Positions 33,428-41,636 of a DNA stretch of 64,000 nucleotides are shown one piece after another. Position numbers and translations under genes: made by a program. The notes under the pieces are model-generated. The model was not told where the DNA came from and made no database searches. It worked only from the letters and a program-made list of their open reading frames with translations. The stretch covers positions 4,642,501-4,706,500 of the forward strand of contig NZ_JACHIU010000001.1 of NCBI RefSeq assembly GCF_014207705.1, read 5' to 3'. Source of the DNA: Sphaerisporangium rubeum. GTDB lineage: Bacteria > Actinomycetota > Actinomycetes > Streptosporangiales > Streptosporangiaceae. Each line of letters opens with the position of its first letter. The first letter of the stretch is position 1.

Positions 33428-34276
33428 ATGACCCCTACCTCACCCATCGGCGGCCACGTGTTCGTGGCCGGCGGCCTCGCGACCGGCGGCCTGAAGTACG
33501 CCACCGAGATCGACGCCGAGGTCGTTCAGGTGTTCGTCACCAACCCCCGGGGCTGGGCCCTGACCGACGGCAACCCGGCCGAGGACGCATCGCTGCGCGG
33601 CAGCGGCGTCCCGGTGTTCATCCACACGTCCTACCTGGTCAACATGGGGTCCCCCGACCCGGCGATCCTGGAGAAGTCGGCGGCGTCGATCCGCCACGCG
33701 CTGCGCCGCGGCCGTGAGCTCGGTGCGCGCGGCGTCGTCGTGCACACCGGTTCCGCCGTCAGCCAGACCCGGGAGGCGGCTCTGCGCGGCCTGCGTGAGC
33801 ACCTGCTCCCGATCCTGGACGAGATTCCCGCCGACGGCCCCGACCTGCTGCTGGAACCCATGGCGGGCCAGGGCAACATGCTGTGCGCCACAGTGCAGGA
33901 CCTCGGCCCCTATCTCGGCGCGCTGGACCACCACCCCCGTGCCTGTGTCTGCCTGGACACCTGTCACGCCTTCGCCGCCGGCCACGACCTGTCCACCGAG
34001 CGCGGCGTCACCGAGACCCTGGACGCTCTGGAGGCCATCGCCCCCGGCCGCCTGAGACTGGTCCACGCCAACGACTCCAAGGACCCGTGCGGTTCCAAGC
34101 GGGACCACCACGAGAACATCGGCGCCGGCCACGTCGGCGCCGCGGCGTTCGGCACCCTGATGCGCCACCCCGCCGCGGCCGGCGTGCCGCTGTGCATCGA
34201 GACCCCCGGCAAGGGTGAGCGTCACCATCAGGACATCCTGCTGCTCAAGCGGCTGAGGGACGGCACGGACGCCTAG
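33428..34276 (+). CDS. nfo: Deoxyribonuclease IV (AP endonuclease)
   Basis: Base-excision repair endonuclease that cuts 5' of abasic sites. The 282-residue TIM barrel has the zinc ligands of the family: Glu in LLLEPMAGQGNML near 140, CLDTCHAFAAGHD near 176, HANDSKDPCGSKRDHHENIG near 208, and CIETPGKGERHHQD near 250. The open frame runs 186 codons further upstream through the promoter region, but homology and ATG 33428 fix the start. It converges on the aminotransferase gene, overlapping it by 4 bases. Confidence 0.95.
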   Translation: MTPTSPIGGHVFVAGGLATGGLKYATEIDAEVVQVFVTNPRGWALTDGNPAEDASLRGSGVPVFIHTSYLVNMGSPDPAILEKSAASIRHALRRGRELGARGVVVHTGSAVSQTREAALRGLREHLLPILDEIPADGPDLLLEPMAGQGNMLCATVQDLGPYLGALDHHPRACVCLDTCHAFAAGHDLSTERGVTETLDALEAIAPGRLRLVHANDSKDPCGSKRDHHENIGAGHVGAAAFGTLMRHPAAAGVPLCIETPGKGERHHQDILLLKRLRDGTDA

Positions 34277-35421
34277 GTACGGCGGCGGCCGGTGAGGAAG
34301 CGGTCGAAGGCGGCCAGGGCCGGGCCGGGGTCACGGCGGCCGACACCGATGCGGAACCGGTCGGCGGGGACGGCCGCGAGCGTGGAGGCGTAGATGCTCG
34401 CGGGGAGCAGCACCACCCCGGCCGTCTCCACCAGGTCACGGCAGAAGGCCTCCACGCCGTCCGTACCGAGGTAGCGGGGGAAGGCGACGCAGCCGCCTTC
34501 GGGAGGCGACCACTCGAACAGGTCCTCGTGGGAGGCGAAGAAGCCGGCGAACACCGGCAGGTTGCCGGCGATGATCTTCCGGTTGCGTGCCTGGATCCGC
34601 TCCCCGGCCCCGAGCGCGACGGCCGCGAGGAACTCGCTCGGCACGGCGCCGCAGATCGACGTGTAGTGCTTGTGCCGTTCCAGCGTTTCCAGCAGCGCGT
34701 GGTCGTGGCTCGCGACCCACCCCACCCGCAGCCCCGGCATGCCGTACGACTTGGACATCACGTTGATCGACACCGCCGTCGGTGACAGGTCGGCGGCCTG
34801 CGGCAGCATGCGTTCCCTGTCGCTCTCCAGCCCCCGGTACACCTCGTCCGACACCAGCCGGACCCCCCGCTCCTCACACAGCTCCACCAGGGCACGCCAC
34901 GTCTGATGATCGGGGACGGCCCCGGTGGGGTTGTTGGGGAAGTTGACCGCCACGACTTTGGTCGAGGGCCGGATCGCGGCGCGCACCGCCTCGACGTCGA
35001 GCCGCCACCCGTCGGCCGGGTCGAGCGGCACTCCGGTCACCTCGGCCCCGGAGGTCAGCGGCACCGTCTCCATCGACTGGTAGTTCGGCACCGTGACGAT
35101 CACGTGGTCGCCGGGGCCGGCGAGCACCCCCATCACCCAGAAGATCGCCTCCTCGGCCCCGGTGAAGGCGAGCACGTCCTGCGGCCCGCACGTCTCGTAC
35201 GTCGCCGCCACCGCCTCCCGCAGCCGTCCGGTCCCCCACGTCTCGATGTAGCCGAGCGGCTGTTCCATGAACGCGCGCCGGTCGTCCTCGGTCCCGAGGC
35301 CGAGCAGCTCCGCGACGGTCAGGGTCTCGGCGTCCGACGCCGTCAGGTGGTGCTCGGCGGCGAACTCCCACCGCGACAGATAGGTCTCCAGCCGGAACTC
35401 CGGCATCGGCGTGATCGTCAC
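34273..35421 (-). CDS. Class I/II PLP-dependent aminotransferase
   Basis: Fold-type I aminotransferase of 382 residues; substrate unknown. The PLP-binding Lys is in VMSKSYGMPGLRVGW (near 235), with FTGAEEAIFWV (PLP phosphate loop, near 100), NFPNNPTGAV near 170 and SDEVYRGLE near 208. It resembles aminotransferases annotated as capreomycidine-synthase-like, but there is no antibiotic cluster here. GTG 35421 (AAGGG about 10 bases upstream) is slightly preferred over ATG 35406. A structured inverted-repeat element lies 90 bases upstream. Confidence 0.88.
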   Translation of the reverse strand: MTITPMPEFRLETYLSRWEFAAEHHLTASDAETLTVAELLGLGTEDDRRAFMEQPLGYIETWGTGRLREAVAATYETCGPQDVLAFTGAEEAIFWVMGVLAGPGDHVIVTVPNYQSMETVPLTSGAEVTGVPLDPADGWRLDVEAVRAAIRPSTKVVAVNFPNNPTGAVPDHQTWRALVELCEERGVRLVSDEVYRGLESDRERMLPQAADLSPTAVSINVMSKSYGMPGLRVGWVASHDHALLETLERHKHYTSICGAVPSEFLAAVALGAGERIQARNRKIIAGNLPVFAGFFASHEDLFEWSPPEGGCVAFPRYLGTDGVEAFCRDLVETAGVVLLPASIYASTLAAVPADRFRIGVGRRDPGPALAAFDRFLTGRRRT

Positions 35422-35510
35422 AACCCGGCCCTTCCACGGTGATCGTCGGCAGGGACGTCCTTGCGGCCCTCTGGACAGGACTACCACCCGTCGCGATCGG
35501 AACGGCGTCG

Positions 35511-35602
35511 GGCGGGGTGTTCGCGGACGCGATCCGGCCGCCCCCCTAGTGGGCCGGATCGTGTGCAGGGCCGTCTCGCGGCCGGCCGGCGAACACCCCG
35601 CC
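35511..35602. repeat. Nested inverted repeats forming a three-way-junction-like element
   Basis: Outer arms GGCGGGGTGTTCGC (35511-35524) and GCGAACACCCCGCC (35589-35602) are perfect 14-bp complements. They enclose two hairpins: GATCCGGCC/GGCCGGATC (35531-35539, 35552-35560, 12-base loop) and GGCCG/CGGCC (35569-35573, 35579-35583, 5-base loop). As RNA this would be an outer stem with two inner hairpins. It sits in the upstream region of the aminotransferase. It could be a leader RNA, small RNA, operator or a short palindromic mobile element; the sequence alone does not decide. Confidence 0.7.
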
Positions 35603-36050
35603 TCGCCGAGGCCACCCGGCCCTACCCCCCGGTCAGGGCCCGGTGGCCTCTGGCGGTCGCCGGGTGCGCGGGTGCGCGTCACCATGTGGCGGCCACCATC
35701 GGAACCGTACGACCAGGGCTGCGTTGGGCCTGGTCACACGGTGTGGCTCTCGACGGGCACGACATTACGTCGGGTAATCGGCGGCGTGTGAGGTCGTTGG
35801 AAGATGGCTCGCTCAACGGTCAGTAGTCAGCGTTGTGCGGAGCGTTCCGACGCGACGAGCGGTGGCCGCCGGACGACGAGCGGCGAGCCGAGGGCATTCG
35901 TGCAGGGGGTTTCGGCGGCGCGGCCGGACCCGGCGGCGATGGCGCGACGAGGCCGCCGGGTGCCGGTCGGCGGGGACGAACGGGCCGCGGTCTGACGGTG
36001 AGCGGAGGCGCGGTGCCCGCCAGACGCCGCGCCGGGCCCGCTCAGGCGCG
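35603..36050. other. Intergenic region without recognisable gene
   Basis: About 450 bases between the palindromic element and the LytTR regulator gene. Open frames exist on both strands but give Arg/Gly/Ala-rich translations without conserved features or ribosome sites. The segment 35745-35790 is somewhat richer in A/T and could contain a promoter, but no paired -35/-10 stands out. Confidence 0.4.
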
Positions 36051-36821
36051 TCAGGGCCGCGGTACCGCGTCGGGAGGGGCCGGCAGGGGCCGGGTCTGGC
36101 GGACGAGCCGTTCCCGCACGTGGCGGGTGTGGCGGCGGCTGACCTTCAAGGTCACGTCGCCGACCTTCAGGAAGGCGCTGCCTTCCTCGAAGCGCATCTC
36201 CGTGACGTGACGCGCGGAGACCAGGGTGCTGCGGTGGACGCGGATGAACCCCAGCGGGCCCCAGCGGCGTTCCAGCGCGGCCAGCGACATGCGGACCAGG
36301 TGGGTGCCGTCGGCGGTGTGGAGGCGGACGTAGTCGCCGCTGGCCTCAGCGTAGCTCACGGCGTGCTGGGGGATGAAGCTGGTGCGTCCCCCGAGTTCCA
36401 CGGGGATCACGTCCTCTGTGCCGGCGTCGGCGGTGGCCGAGCCGTACGTGGCGAGCTCCAGGCGGCGTACGGCCTCGGCCAGGCGGTCGGGACGCAGCGG
36501 CTTGAGCAGGTAGTCGACCGCCTCCAGCTCGAACGCCTGGACGGCGCGGTCGTCGTGAGCGGTGACGAACACGAGCTTCGGCGGGACGGGGAACGCGCCG
36601 ATCAGGCGGGCCAGGTCGAGACCGTCGAGACCAGGCATGCGGATGTCGAGGAAGACGCAGTCGAGCCGCTCCCCCGCGCCGATCATCGCCACCATGTCCT
36701 GCAGCGCGGCCACGCCGTCGGAGGCGGTGAGCACCTGCTCGACACGGCTGTCCTGCCGCAGCAGGTAGGCGAGCTCCGACAGCGCGTGTTCCTCGTCGTC
36801 AACTGCCAGCACACGGAGCAT
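36051..36821 (-). CDS. LytTR-family response regulator
   Basis: Two-component response regulator of 256 residues. Receiver domain (about 2-125): acidic pair VDDEEH at the start, phospho-acceptor Asp in FLDIRMPG near 58, TAHDD and the Lys in LLKPLRP near 110. C-terminal LytTR DNA-binding domain (about 145-245, with FIPQHAVSYAEASGDYVRLH and FIRVHRSTLV). The partner kinase is encoded just upstream on the same strand, 77 bases away. The target genes are unknown. Confidence 0.94.
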   Translation of the reverse strand: MLRVLAVDDEEHALSELAYLLRQDSRVEQVLTASDGVAALQDMVAMIGAGERLDCVFLDIRMPGLDGLDLARLIGAFPVPPKLVFVTAHDDRAVQAFELEAVDYLLKPLRPDRLAEAVRRLELATYGSATADAGTEDVIPVELGGRTSFIPQHAVSYAEASGDYVRLHTADGTHLVRMSLAALERRWGPLGFIRVHRSTLVSARHVTEMRFEEGSAFLKVGDVTLKVSRRHTRHVRERLVRQTRPLPAPPDAVPRP

Positions 36822-36898
36822 GGCCCATACGCTGCCGTCCCGGACACCCGCCAGGCAAGACCTGTCGCGACATTGTGTGGTTGCCTGACGACACCGAG

Positions 36899-38077
36899 TT
36901 ATGGACGCGGATGCCGCTTGGGGAGCCTCATGCGGACCGTGGTGCCCTCTCCAGGCGCGGTGTCGATGGCCAGGCCGTAGTCCTGGCCGTAGATCTGGCG
37001 CAGCCGCACGTCGACGTTGGCGAGACCGATGCCGCTGTCGCCGATCGGCGGCTCGCCGTCGAGCAGGTCGCGCACGCGGGCCGGGTCCATGCCGGCGCCG
37101 TCGTCCTCGACGGTGATGTGTACCTCGTCCCCGGCGTCGCGCACCACCACGCTGACCTCGCCGCTGCCGCCGCCGCGGCGGATGCCGTGGGTGATGGCGT
37201 TCTCCACCAGCGGTTGCAGGCACAGGAACGGCACGGGGACGGGAAGCACCTCGCGCACCACGTCCACGACATATCTGAGCTTGCTGCCGAACCTGGCACG
37301 TTCCAGCAGCAGGTAGCGGTCGACGCAGGTCAGCTCGTCCGACAGCGTGGTGAAGTCGCCGGCGCGGCGCAGCGCGTGCCTGGCGAACTCGGCGAAGTCC
37401 AGCAGCAGTTCGCGCGCGCGGGCCGGCTCGGTGCGGGTGAACGACGCGATGGTGGCGAGCGAGTTGCACACGAAGTGCGGCGAGATCTGCGCGCGCAGGG
37501 CACGGGTCTCGGCGGCGAGCGCGCGGCGCCGGGTGGCGTCCAGTTCGGCCAGTTCCAGCTGTCCCGACACCCACCGGCCGAGCTCGGTGGCGGCCCGCAC
37601 CAGTGTGGCCCCGACCTGCGGGTGGAAGGCGGCCAGCGCGCCGATCACCCGGCCCCCGGCGGTGAGCGGCACCACCACGGCGCTGCGTACCGCGCAGTCG
37701 TCGGCCTCGCAGAACAGGTCGTCCCCCGCCACAAGGTAGGGCCTGCCGCCGGCGAGCACCCCCGAGACGTGGCCGAGCAGGTCGCGCACCTGCTCCTCGC
37801 TGAGGGTCTCCCAGGGGCCGTCCCAGGCGAGGAGCTGGTCGGTGGAGGTGACGGCGAGCGCGGACGTGGCCGCGAGCGCGCGCAGGTGACGTACGGCGCG
37901 GCGGGCCGACTCGCGGGTGAGCCCGGCCCGCAGGTACGGCGCGGCCATCGCGGCGACGTGCAAGGTGGCGTGGGCCGCCGCCGTGCCGTCGTCGCCGCGT
38001 CCGCGCACGCGGCGGCCGAGGACGTACCCGGCGACGCCGACGACGACGCACAGCACCACCCATACGCTGTCTGGCAT
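36899..38077 (-). CDS. LytS-type sensor histidine kinase
   Basis: Sensor kinase of 392 residues. One N-terminal membrane helix (about 4-24, VWVVLCVVVGVAGYVLGRR), a GAF-like sensing region (about 50-190), the His_kinase dimerisation segment with the phospho-acceptor His in QISPHFVCNSLATI (near 220) and a HATPase domain with PLVENAITHGI, DDGAGMD and GIGLANVDVRL. Most LytS kinases have several N-terminal helices; only one is seen here, so sensing is probably cytosolic. It pairs with the LytTR regulator downstream. Confidence 0.92.
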   Translation of the reverse strand: MPDSVWVVLCVVVGVAGYVLGRRVRGRGDDGTAAAHATLHVAAMAAPYLRAGLTRESARRAVRHLRALAATSALAVTSTDQLLAWDGPWETLSEEQVRDLLGHVSGVLAGGRPYLVAGDDLFCEADDCAVRSAVVVPLTAGGRVIGALAAFHPQVGATLVRAATELGRWVSGQLELAELDATRRRALAAETRALRAQISPHFVCNSLATIASFTRTEPARARELLLDFAEFARHALRRAGDFTTLSDELTCVDRYLLLERARFGSKLRYVVDVVREVLPVPVPFLCLQPLVENAITHGIRRGGGSGEVSVVVRDAGDEVHITVEDDGAGMDPARVRDLLDGEPPIGDSGIGLANVDVRLRQIYGQDYGLAIDTAPGEGTTVRMRLPKRHPRP

Positions 38078-38121
38078 GCGGCAAACCGTAATAGGTGACG
38101 GGCCGTGATCGGGGGCGAACG

Positions 38122-38730
38122 CTACGCGGGACCCTCGCCGGGGTCCTCCTGGTAGGAGTACCGCTGCTCGCGCCAGGGGTCGCCGACGTTGTGGTAGCCC
38201 CGGTCCTCCCAGAATCCGCGCCGGTCCTCGGTGAGGTACTCCACGGCGCGCACCCATTTCACGCTCTTCCACGCGTACAGGTGGGGCACGACGACCCGCA
38301 CCGGGTGGCCCCGGTCGGGGGTGAGGGGCTTGTCGTCGAGCTCGGTCGCGAACAGCGTGGTGTCGCGGTCGAAGTCCGCCATGCGCAGGTTGGCGCTGTA
38401 GCCGTACTCACCCCAGATCATGACGTGCCGGACGTCCGGCGCCGGTGGCGCGGCGGCGAGCAGCGCGCCGGCCGGCACGCCACCCCATTCGTTCCCCATC
38501 AGGGAGAACTTCGTGACGCAGTGGAAGTCGGCGAGCACGTTGACCTTCGGCAGGCCGGAGAACTCCGGCCACGTGAGGCGGGTCTCCTCCCCCGAGGCGG
38601 TGGCGCCGAAAACCGAGAAGCTCCAGGTCTCCGGCCGGAACGCCGGGACGCGTCCGTAGTGGACGACCGGTCGGCCGCGCGGGACGTACTGCCCGGGGGG
38701 CAGTCGGTCTTCCTCGGTAGAGTCCGGCAC
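38122..38730 (-). CDS. Sulfite oxidase-like molybdopterin-dependent oxidoreductase
   Basis: Protein of 202 residues of the sulfite oxidase/MsrP fold, binding a Mo-molybdopterin through the conserved Cys in DFHCVTKFSL (near 70). The substrate-channel segments GHPVRVVVPHLYAWKSVKWV and WEDRGYHNVGDPW are typical of the short bacterial branch (YuiH-like). No signal peptide, haem domain or dedicated membrane partner is visible, so it is probably cytosolic; substrate unknown. Confidence 0.88.
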   Translation of the reverse strand: MPDSTEEDRLPPGQYVPRGRPVVHYGRVPAFRPETWSFSVFGATASGEETRLTWPEFSGLPKVNVLADFHCVTKFSLMGNEWGGVPAGALLAAAPPAPDVRHVMIWGEYGYSANLRMADFDRDTTLFATELDDKPLTPDRGHPVRVVVPHLYAWKSVKWVRAVEYLTEDRRGFWEDRGYHNVGDPWREQRYSYQEDPGEGPA

Positions 38731-38819
38731 GCAGTCATCCTCCCATCGCGTCCCGCGCCGCGCGGCATCGGCACCCGGGGGCGGCGCGGCGGTCGAGGGC
38801 TGCGCTACACTCGATCACG

Positions 38820-38894
38820 ATGCGTACAGCGATCGAGTTTTGGTATGGCGACGGACCCGTGGAGCGGACCGTTCGCCGTCAGACGCTGCGCTGA
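38820..38894 (+). CDS. Leader peptide with Phe-Trp-Tyr regulatory codons
   Basis: Short open frame of 24 codons beginning MRTAIEFWYGDG and ending in TGA 15 bases before the terminator stem. One codon for each aromatic amino acid (TTT, TGG, TAT at 38838-38846) stands side by side near the middle, matching the end products of the pathway that the downstream enzyme starts. It is too short for normal gene calls. Its role as a sensing peptide is inferred from composition and geometry. Confidence 0.85.
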   Translation: MRTAIEFWYGDGPVERTVRRQTLR

Positions 38895-38908
38895 CAGGTA
38901 AACGTCAC

Positions 38909-38944
38909 AAAGGCCCCGGGTCCATCTGGACCCGGGGCCTTTTT
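38909..38944 (+). terminator. Intrinsic terminator of the aromatic attenuator
   Basis: Fifteen perfect base pairs (38909-38923 with 38928-38942), 4-base loop ATCT, and a T-tract 38940-38944. It is the only stem in the window that I found with such a clear T-tract, and lies 22 bases before the DAHP synthase start codon. Confidence 0.93.
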
Positions 38945-38966
38945 CGTTGCGGGAAGGACGAAGAAC

Positions 38967-39998
38967 ATGGTCATCGTCATGGCTCCGGAAGCCACTCGGC
39001 AGGACGTCGACGCGGTCGTCGAGGTGGTCGCCGCGGCAGGCGGCAGCGCGTTCGTCAGCCGCGGCGTGAGCCGCACGATCATCGGGCTGGTCGGGGACGT
39101 CGCGCAGTTCGGCACACTCGACCTCGCCGGCATGCGCGGCGTGGCCGACGTCATGCGCATCACCGCGCCGTACAAGCTGGTCAGCCGGGAGAACCATCCC
39201 GACCGGACGACGGTGCGGGTCGGTGGTGTGCCGATCGGTCCCGACACGGTGACGCTGATCGCGGGGCCGTGCGCGGTGGAGACCCCCGACCAGACCCTGC
39301 AGGCCGCGCTGATGGCCAAGGCCGCCGGCGCCACCCTGCTGCGCGGCGGCGCCTACAAACCCCGCACCTCCCCCTACGCCTTCCAAGGACTCGGCGTCGA
39401 AGGCCTGCGCATCCTCACCGACGTACGCGAACAGACCGGGCTCCCCATCGTCACCGAGGTCGTCGCCGCCGACGACGTCGCCACCGTCGCCGAACACGCC
39501 GACATGCTCCAGATCGGCACCCGCAACATGCAGAACTTCCCCCTGCTCCAAGCCGTCGGCGCCGCCGGACGGCCCGTCATGCTCAAACGCGGCATGAGCG
39601 CCACCATCGAGGAATGGCTCATGGCCGCCGAATACATCGCCCAGCGCGGCAACCTCGACATCGTCCTGTGCGAACGCGGCATCCGCACCTTCGAGACCGC
39701 CACCCGCAACACCCTCGACATCTCCGCCGTCCCCGTCGTCCAGCGCCTGTCCCACCTCCCCGTCATCGTCGACCCCTCCCACTCAGGAGGCCGCCGCGAC
39801 CTGGTCCTGCCGCTGACCAGGGCGGCGGTGGCGGTCGGCGCGGACGGCGTGATCATCGACGTGCATCCGCACCCAGAGCAGGCGCTGTGCGACGGGCCGC
39901 AGGCCTTGGTGGACGGTGACCTCGACGCGCTGGCCGGCGTCATGCGCGACCTGCCGCCGCTGGTGGGCCGCACCGCCGCGGCGCTCACCCCGGCGTGA
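38967..39998 (+). CDS. aroF: 3-deoxy-7-phosphoheptulonate synthase (DAHP synthase, type I-beta)
   Basis: First enzyme of the shikimate pathway, joining PEP and erythrose 4-phosphate. The 343 residues comprise a short N-terminal ferredoxin-like regulatory domain (about 1-72) and a catalytic TIM barrel with IAGPCAVE near 98, RGGAYKPRTSPYAFQG near 124, LKRGM near 207, and IVDPSHSGGRRD near 266, containing the metal ligands and PEP-binding Lys/Arg. The GGAAGGA ribosome site precedes ATG 38967. Control by the FWY attenuator directly upstream is predicted. Confidence 0.96.
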   Translation: MVIVMAPEATRQDVDAVVEVVAAAGGSAFVSRGVSRTIIGLVGDVAQFGTLDLAGMRGVADVMRITAPYKLVSRENHPDRTTVRVGGVPIGPDTVTLIAGPCAVETPDQTLQAALMAKAAGATLLRGGAYKPRTSPYAFQGLGVEGLRILTDVREQTGLPIVTEVVAADDVATVAEHADMLQIGTRNMQNFPLLQAVGAAGRPVMLKRGMSATIEEWLMAAEYIAQRGNLDIVLCERGIRTFETATRNTLDISAVPVVQRLSHLPVIVDPSHSGGRRDLVLPLTRAAVAVGADGVIIDVHPHPEQALCDGPQALVDGDLDALAGVMRDLPPLVGRTAAALTPA

Positions 39999-40059
39999 CG
40001 CGGCGGCCGGGGCTCCTCCCGCCGGGGCCCCGGCTCAGGCGGACCGTCCGGGGTTCGGC

Positions 40060-41358
40060 CTAGGCGGACCGCTCGGCGCGCTCCATCGCGAACTCCTGCT
40101 CGGACTCCGGCTCCTGCTCGGACCCGGTCTCCGCGGACCCGGCCTTCGGGGAGTCGAGCTTGTACTCCTGGATGGAGTCGGCGAGGCGCACGGCGAGTTC
40201 CTCGGCGTCGAGCCGCCGCTCGATCTGCCGCAGGTCGGAGATCTTGGCGCGGGTCTCGGCGCGGCGGGGGGTGAGCAGGGTGCAGCAGTCCTCGTCGGGG
40301 AGCTCGGAGATCTCCAGGGTGCCGATGCGGCGGGCCTCGGCCATGATCTCGCTCTTGTCCATGCCGATCAGCGGACGCAGGATCGGCATGGACACCGCGT
40401 CGTCGAGCGCGGTGATGTTCTGCAGGGTCTGCGAGGCCACCTGGCCGAGCGAGTCACCGGTGACGAGGACGTCGCGGTGCAGGCGGTGCGCGACCTCCTC
40501 GGCCGTCTTCAGCATGAGACGGCGCTGGGCCACCACCTGCAGCCGGTCGGCGCCGGAGGTCTTCAGCGACTGCTGCGCCTTGCCGAACGGCACGACGAAC
40601 AGCCGGGCACGGCCCTGGAACCGGCTCAGGGCCCGCATCAGCGCGTACGCCTTGTAGATCGACTCGGAGGTGGTGAACGGGATGCCGGAGAAGTGCAGGA
40701 AGTCGACCTGCAACCCGCGGCGCATCATGCGGTAGGCGGCGACCGGAGAGTCGATGCCTCCGGACATCAGCACCAGGCCCCGGCCGCTCGTGCCGACCGG
40801 CAGGCCCCCCTGGCCGGGCAGTCCGTCGGTGTAGACGAACACCTCGTCCCTGTCGACCTCGATGGACACGGTCAGCTCGGGGTCCTTCAGGCGCACCGGC
40901 AGGCCGTACTTGTCGTTGATCTCGCCACCCACCATGCGGTCGAGCTCGTTGGACCGCAGCGGGAAGCGCTTGTCGCGGCGGCGCGAGCGCACCGCGAACG
41001 TGGCGCGGCGCTCGACCTCGGGACGGCCCGCGACCAGTTCGAGCGCGGCGGCCGTGACGGCGTCGGGGTCCTTGGCGACCCGCCAGGCCCGGTGGACCCA
41101 GACGAGCCCGACGACGTCGGTGAGACGGCGCGCGAACGCGTCGGCGGTCGCCACGGGGGTGCCCTCGGGCAGCAGGATCGCGATCACGCCGTGCCGCTGG
41201 CGCAGGTCGAACGGCACGCCGAACTCCCGCAGCACGGCCCTGATGTTGCCCTGCAGGCGGCGCTCGAACCGCTCGCGGTTCCTGCCCTTGAGCACGACCT
41301 CACCGAGCTTCAGCAGCACGCAGGGGTCGCCCAGGGCAGACGGGGGCACGACGGACAT
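40060..41358 (-). CDS. thiI: tRNA 4-thiouridine synthase / sulfurtransferase ThiI
   Basis: Uses ATP and persulfide sulfur to thiolate U8 of tRNA. The 432-residue protein has an N-terminal ferredoxin-like plus THUMP domain (about 10-175) and an AANH/PP-loop domain with LVLMSGGIDSPVAAYRMM near 190-207 and the Cys-rich DEDCCTLLTPRR region near 355. There is no C-terminal rhodanese domain; instead a Glu/Ser-rich tail (about 400-432) of unknown role. ATG 41358 has GGAGG 5 bases upstream, preferred over the longer frame. Confidence 0.93.
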   Translation of the reverse strand: MSVVPPSALGDPCVLLKLGEVVLKGRNRERFERRLQGNIRAVLREFGVPFDLRQRHGVIAILLPEGTPVATADAFARRLTDVVGLVWVHRAWRVAKDPDAVTAAALELVAGRPEVERRATFAVRSRRRDKRFPLRSNELDRMVGGEINDKYGLPVRLKDPELTVSIEVDRDEVFVYTDGLPGQGGLPVGTSGRGLVLMSGGIDSPVAAYRMMRRGLQVDFLHFSGIPFTTSESIYKAYALMRALSRFQGRARLFVVPFGKAQQSLKTSGADRLQVVAQRRLMLKTAEEVAHRLHRDVLVTGDSLGQVASQTLQNITALDDAVSMPILRPLIGMDKSEIMAEARRIGTLEISELPDEDCCTLLTPRRAETRAKISDLRQIERRLDAEELAVRLADSIQEYKLDSPKAGSAETGSEQEPESEQEFAMERAERSA

Positions 41359-41636
41359 GGGGGCCTCCGGGCGGGGTGGTCGGGGTCGGGGTCGCCGCAC
41401 CGGCCGGAGGAAGGCGCCGGGGGCACCCTTCAATTTATCCCGGATGGCGACCACTCCTGCCCTCTTTCGCAGGGCTTCCGAGCACGGGACACTTCCGTTC
41501 CCTGACATTTTCGGTCAGGTCTTCAATCAGGTCGTGATGCGCCGAATACTGGCAGCCACATCAGCGATGATGGGATACGTCCCACTATGACCAGGTAACA
41601 CGAACCATGTTCGCGTTTCCCGCAAGGAGCGCACGC

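Larger units (their letters stand above)
38806..38944 (+). promoter_or_regulatory. Transcription attenuator leader of the DAHP synthase gene
   Basis: The elements of a ribosome-mediated attenuator occur in order: a TACACT -10 box (38806-38811); a 24-codon leader peptide starting 8 bases later and containing consecutive Phe-Trp-Tyr codons (38838-38846); an antiterminator strand GGACCCGTGG (38853-38862) that can pair, with one mismatch, with CCCCGGGTCC (38914-38923), the left arm of the terminator; then a 15-bp terminator with T-tract. A ribosome stalled on FWY should expose the antiterminator and allow read-through into the DAHP synthase gene. No ribosome site precedes the leader ATG, so it may be leaderless. 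Confidence 0.85.

Noticed and set aside
34273-35421. Ureidoglycine-glyoxylate aminotransferase for the purine pathway
   Set aside because: That enzyme belongs to the class V aminotransferases; the motifs here are class I/II, and allantoicase already provides the ureidoglycolate branch.
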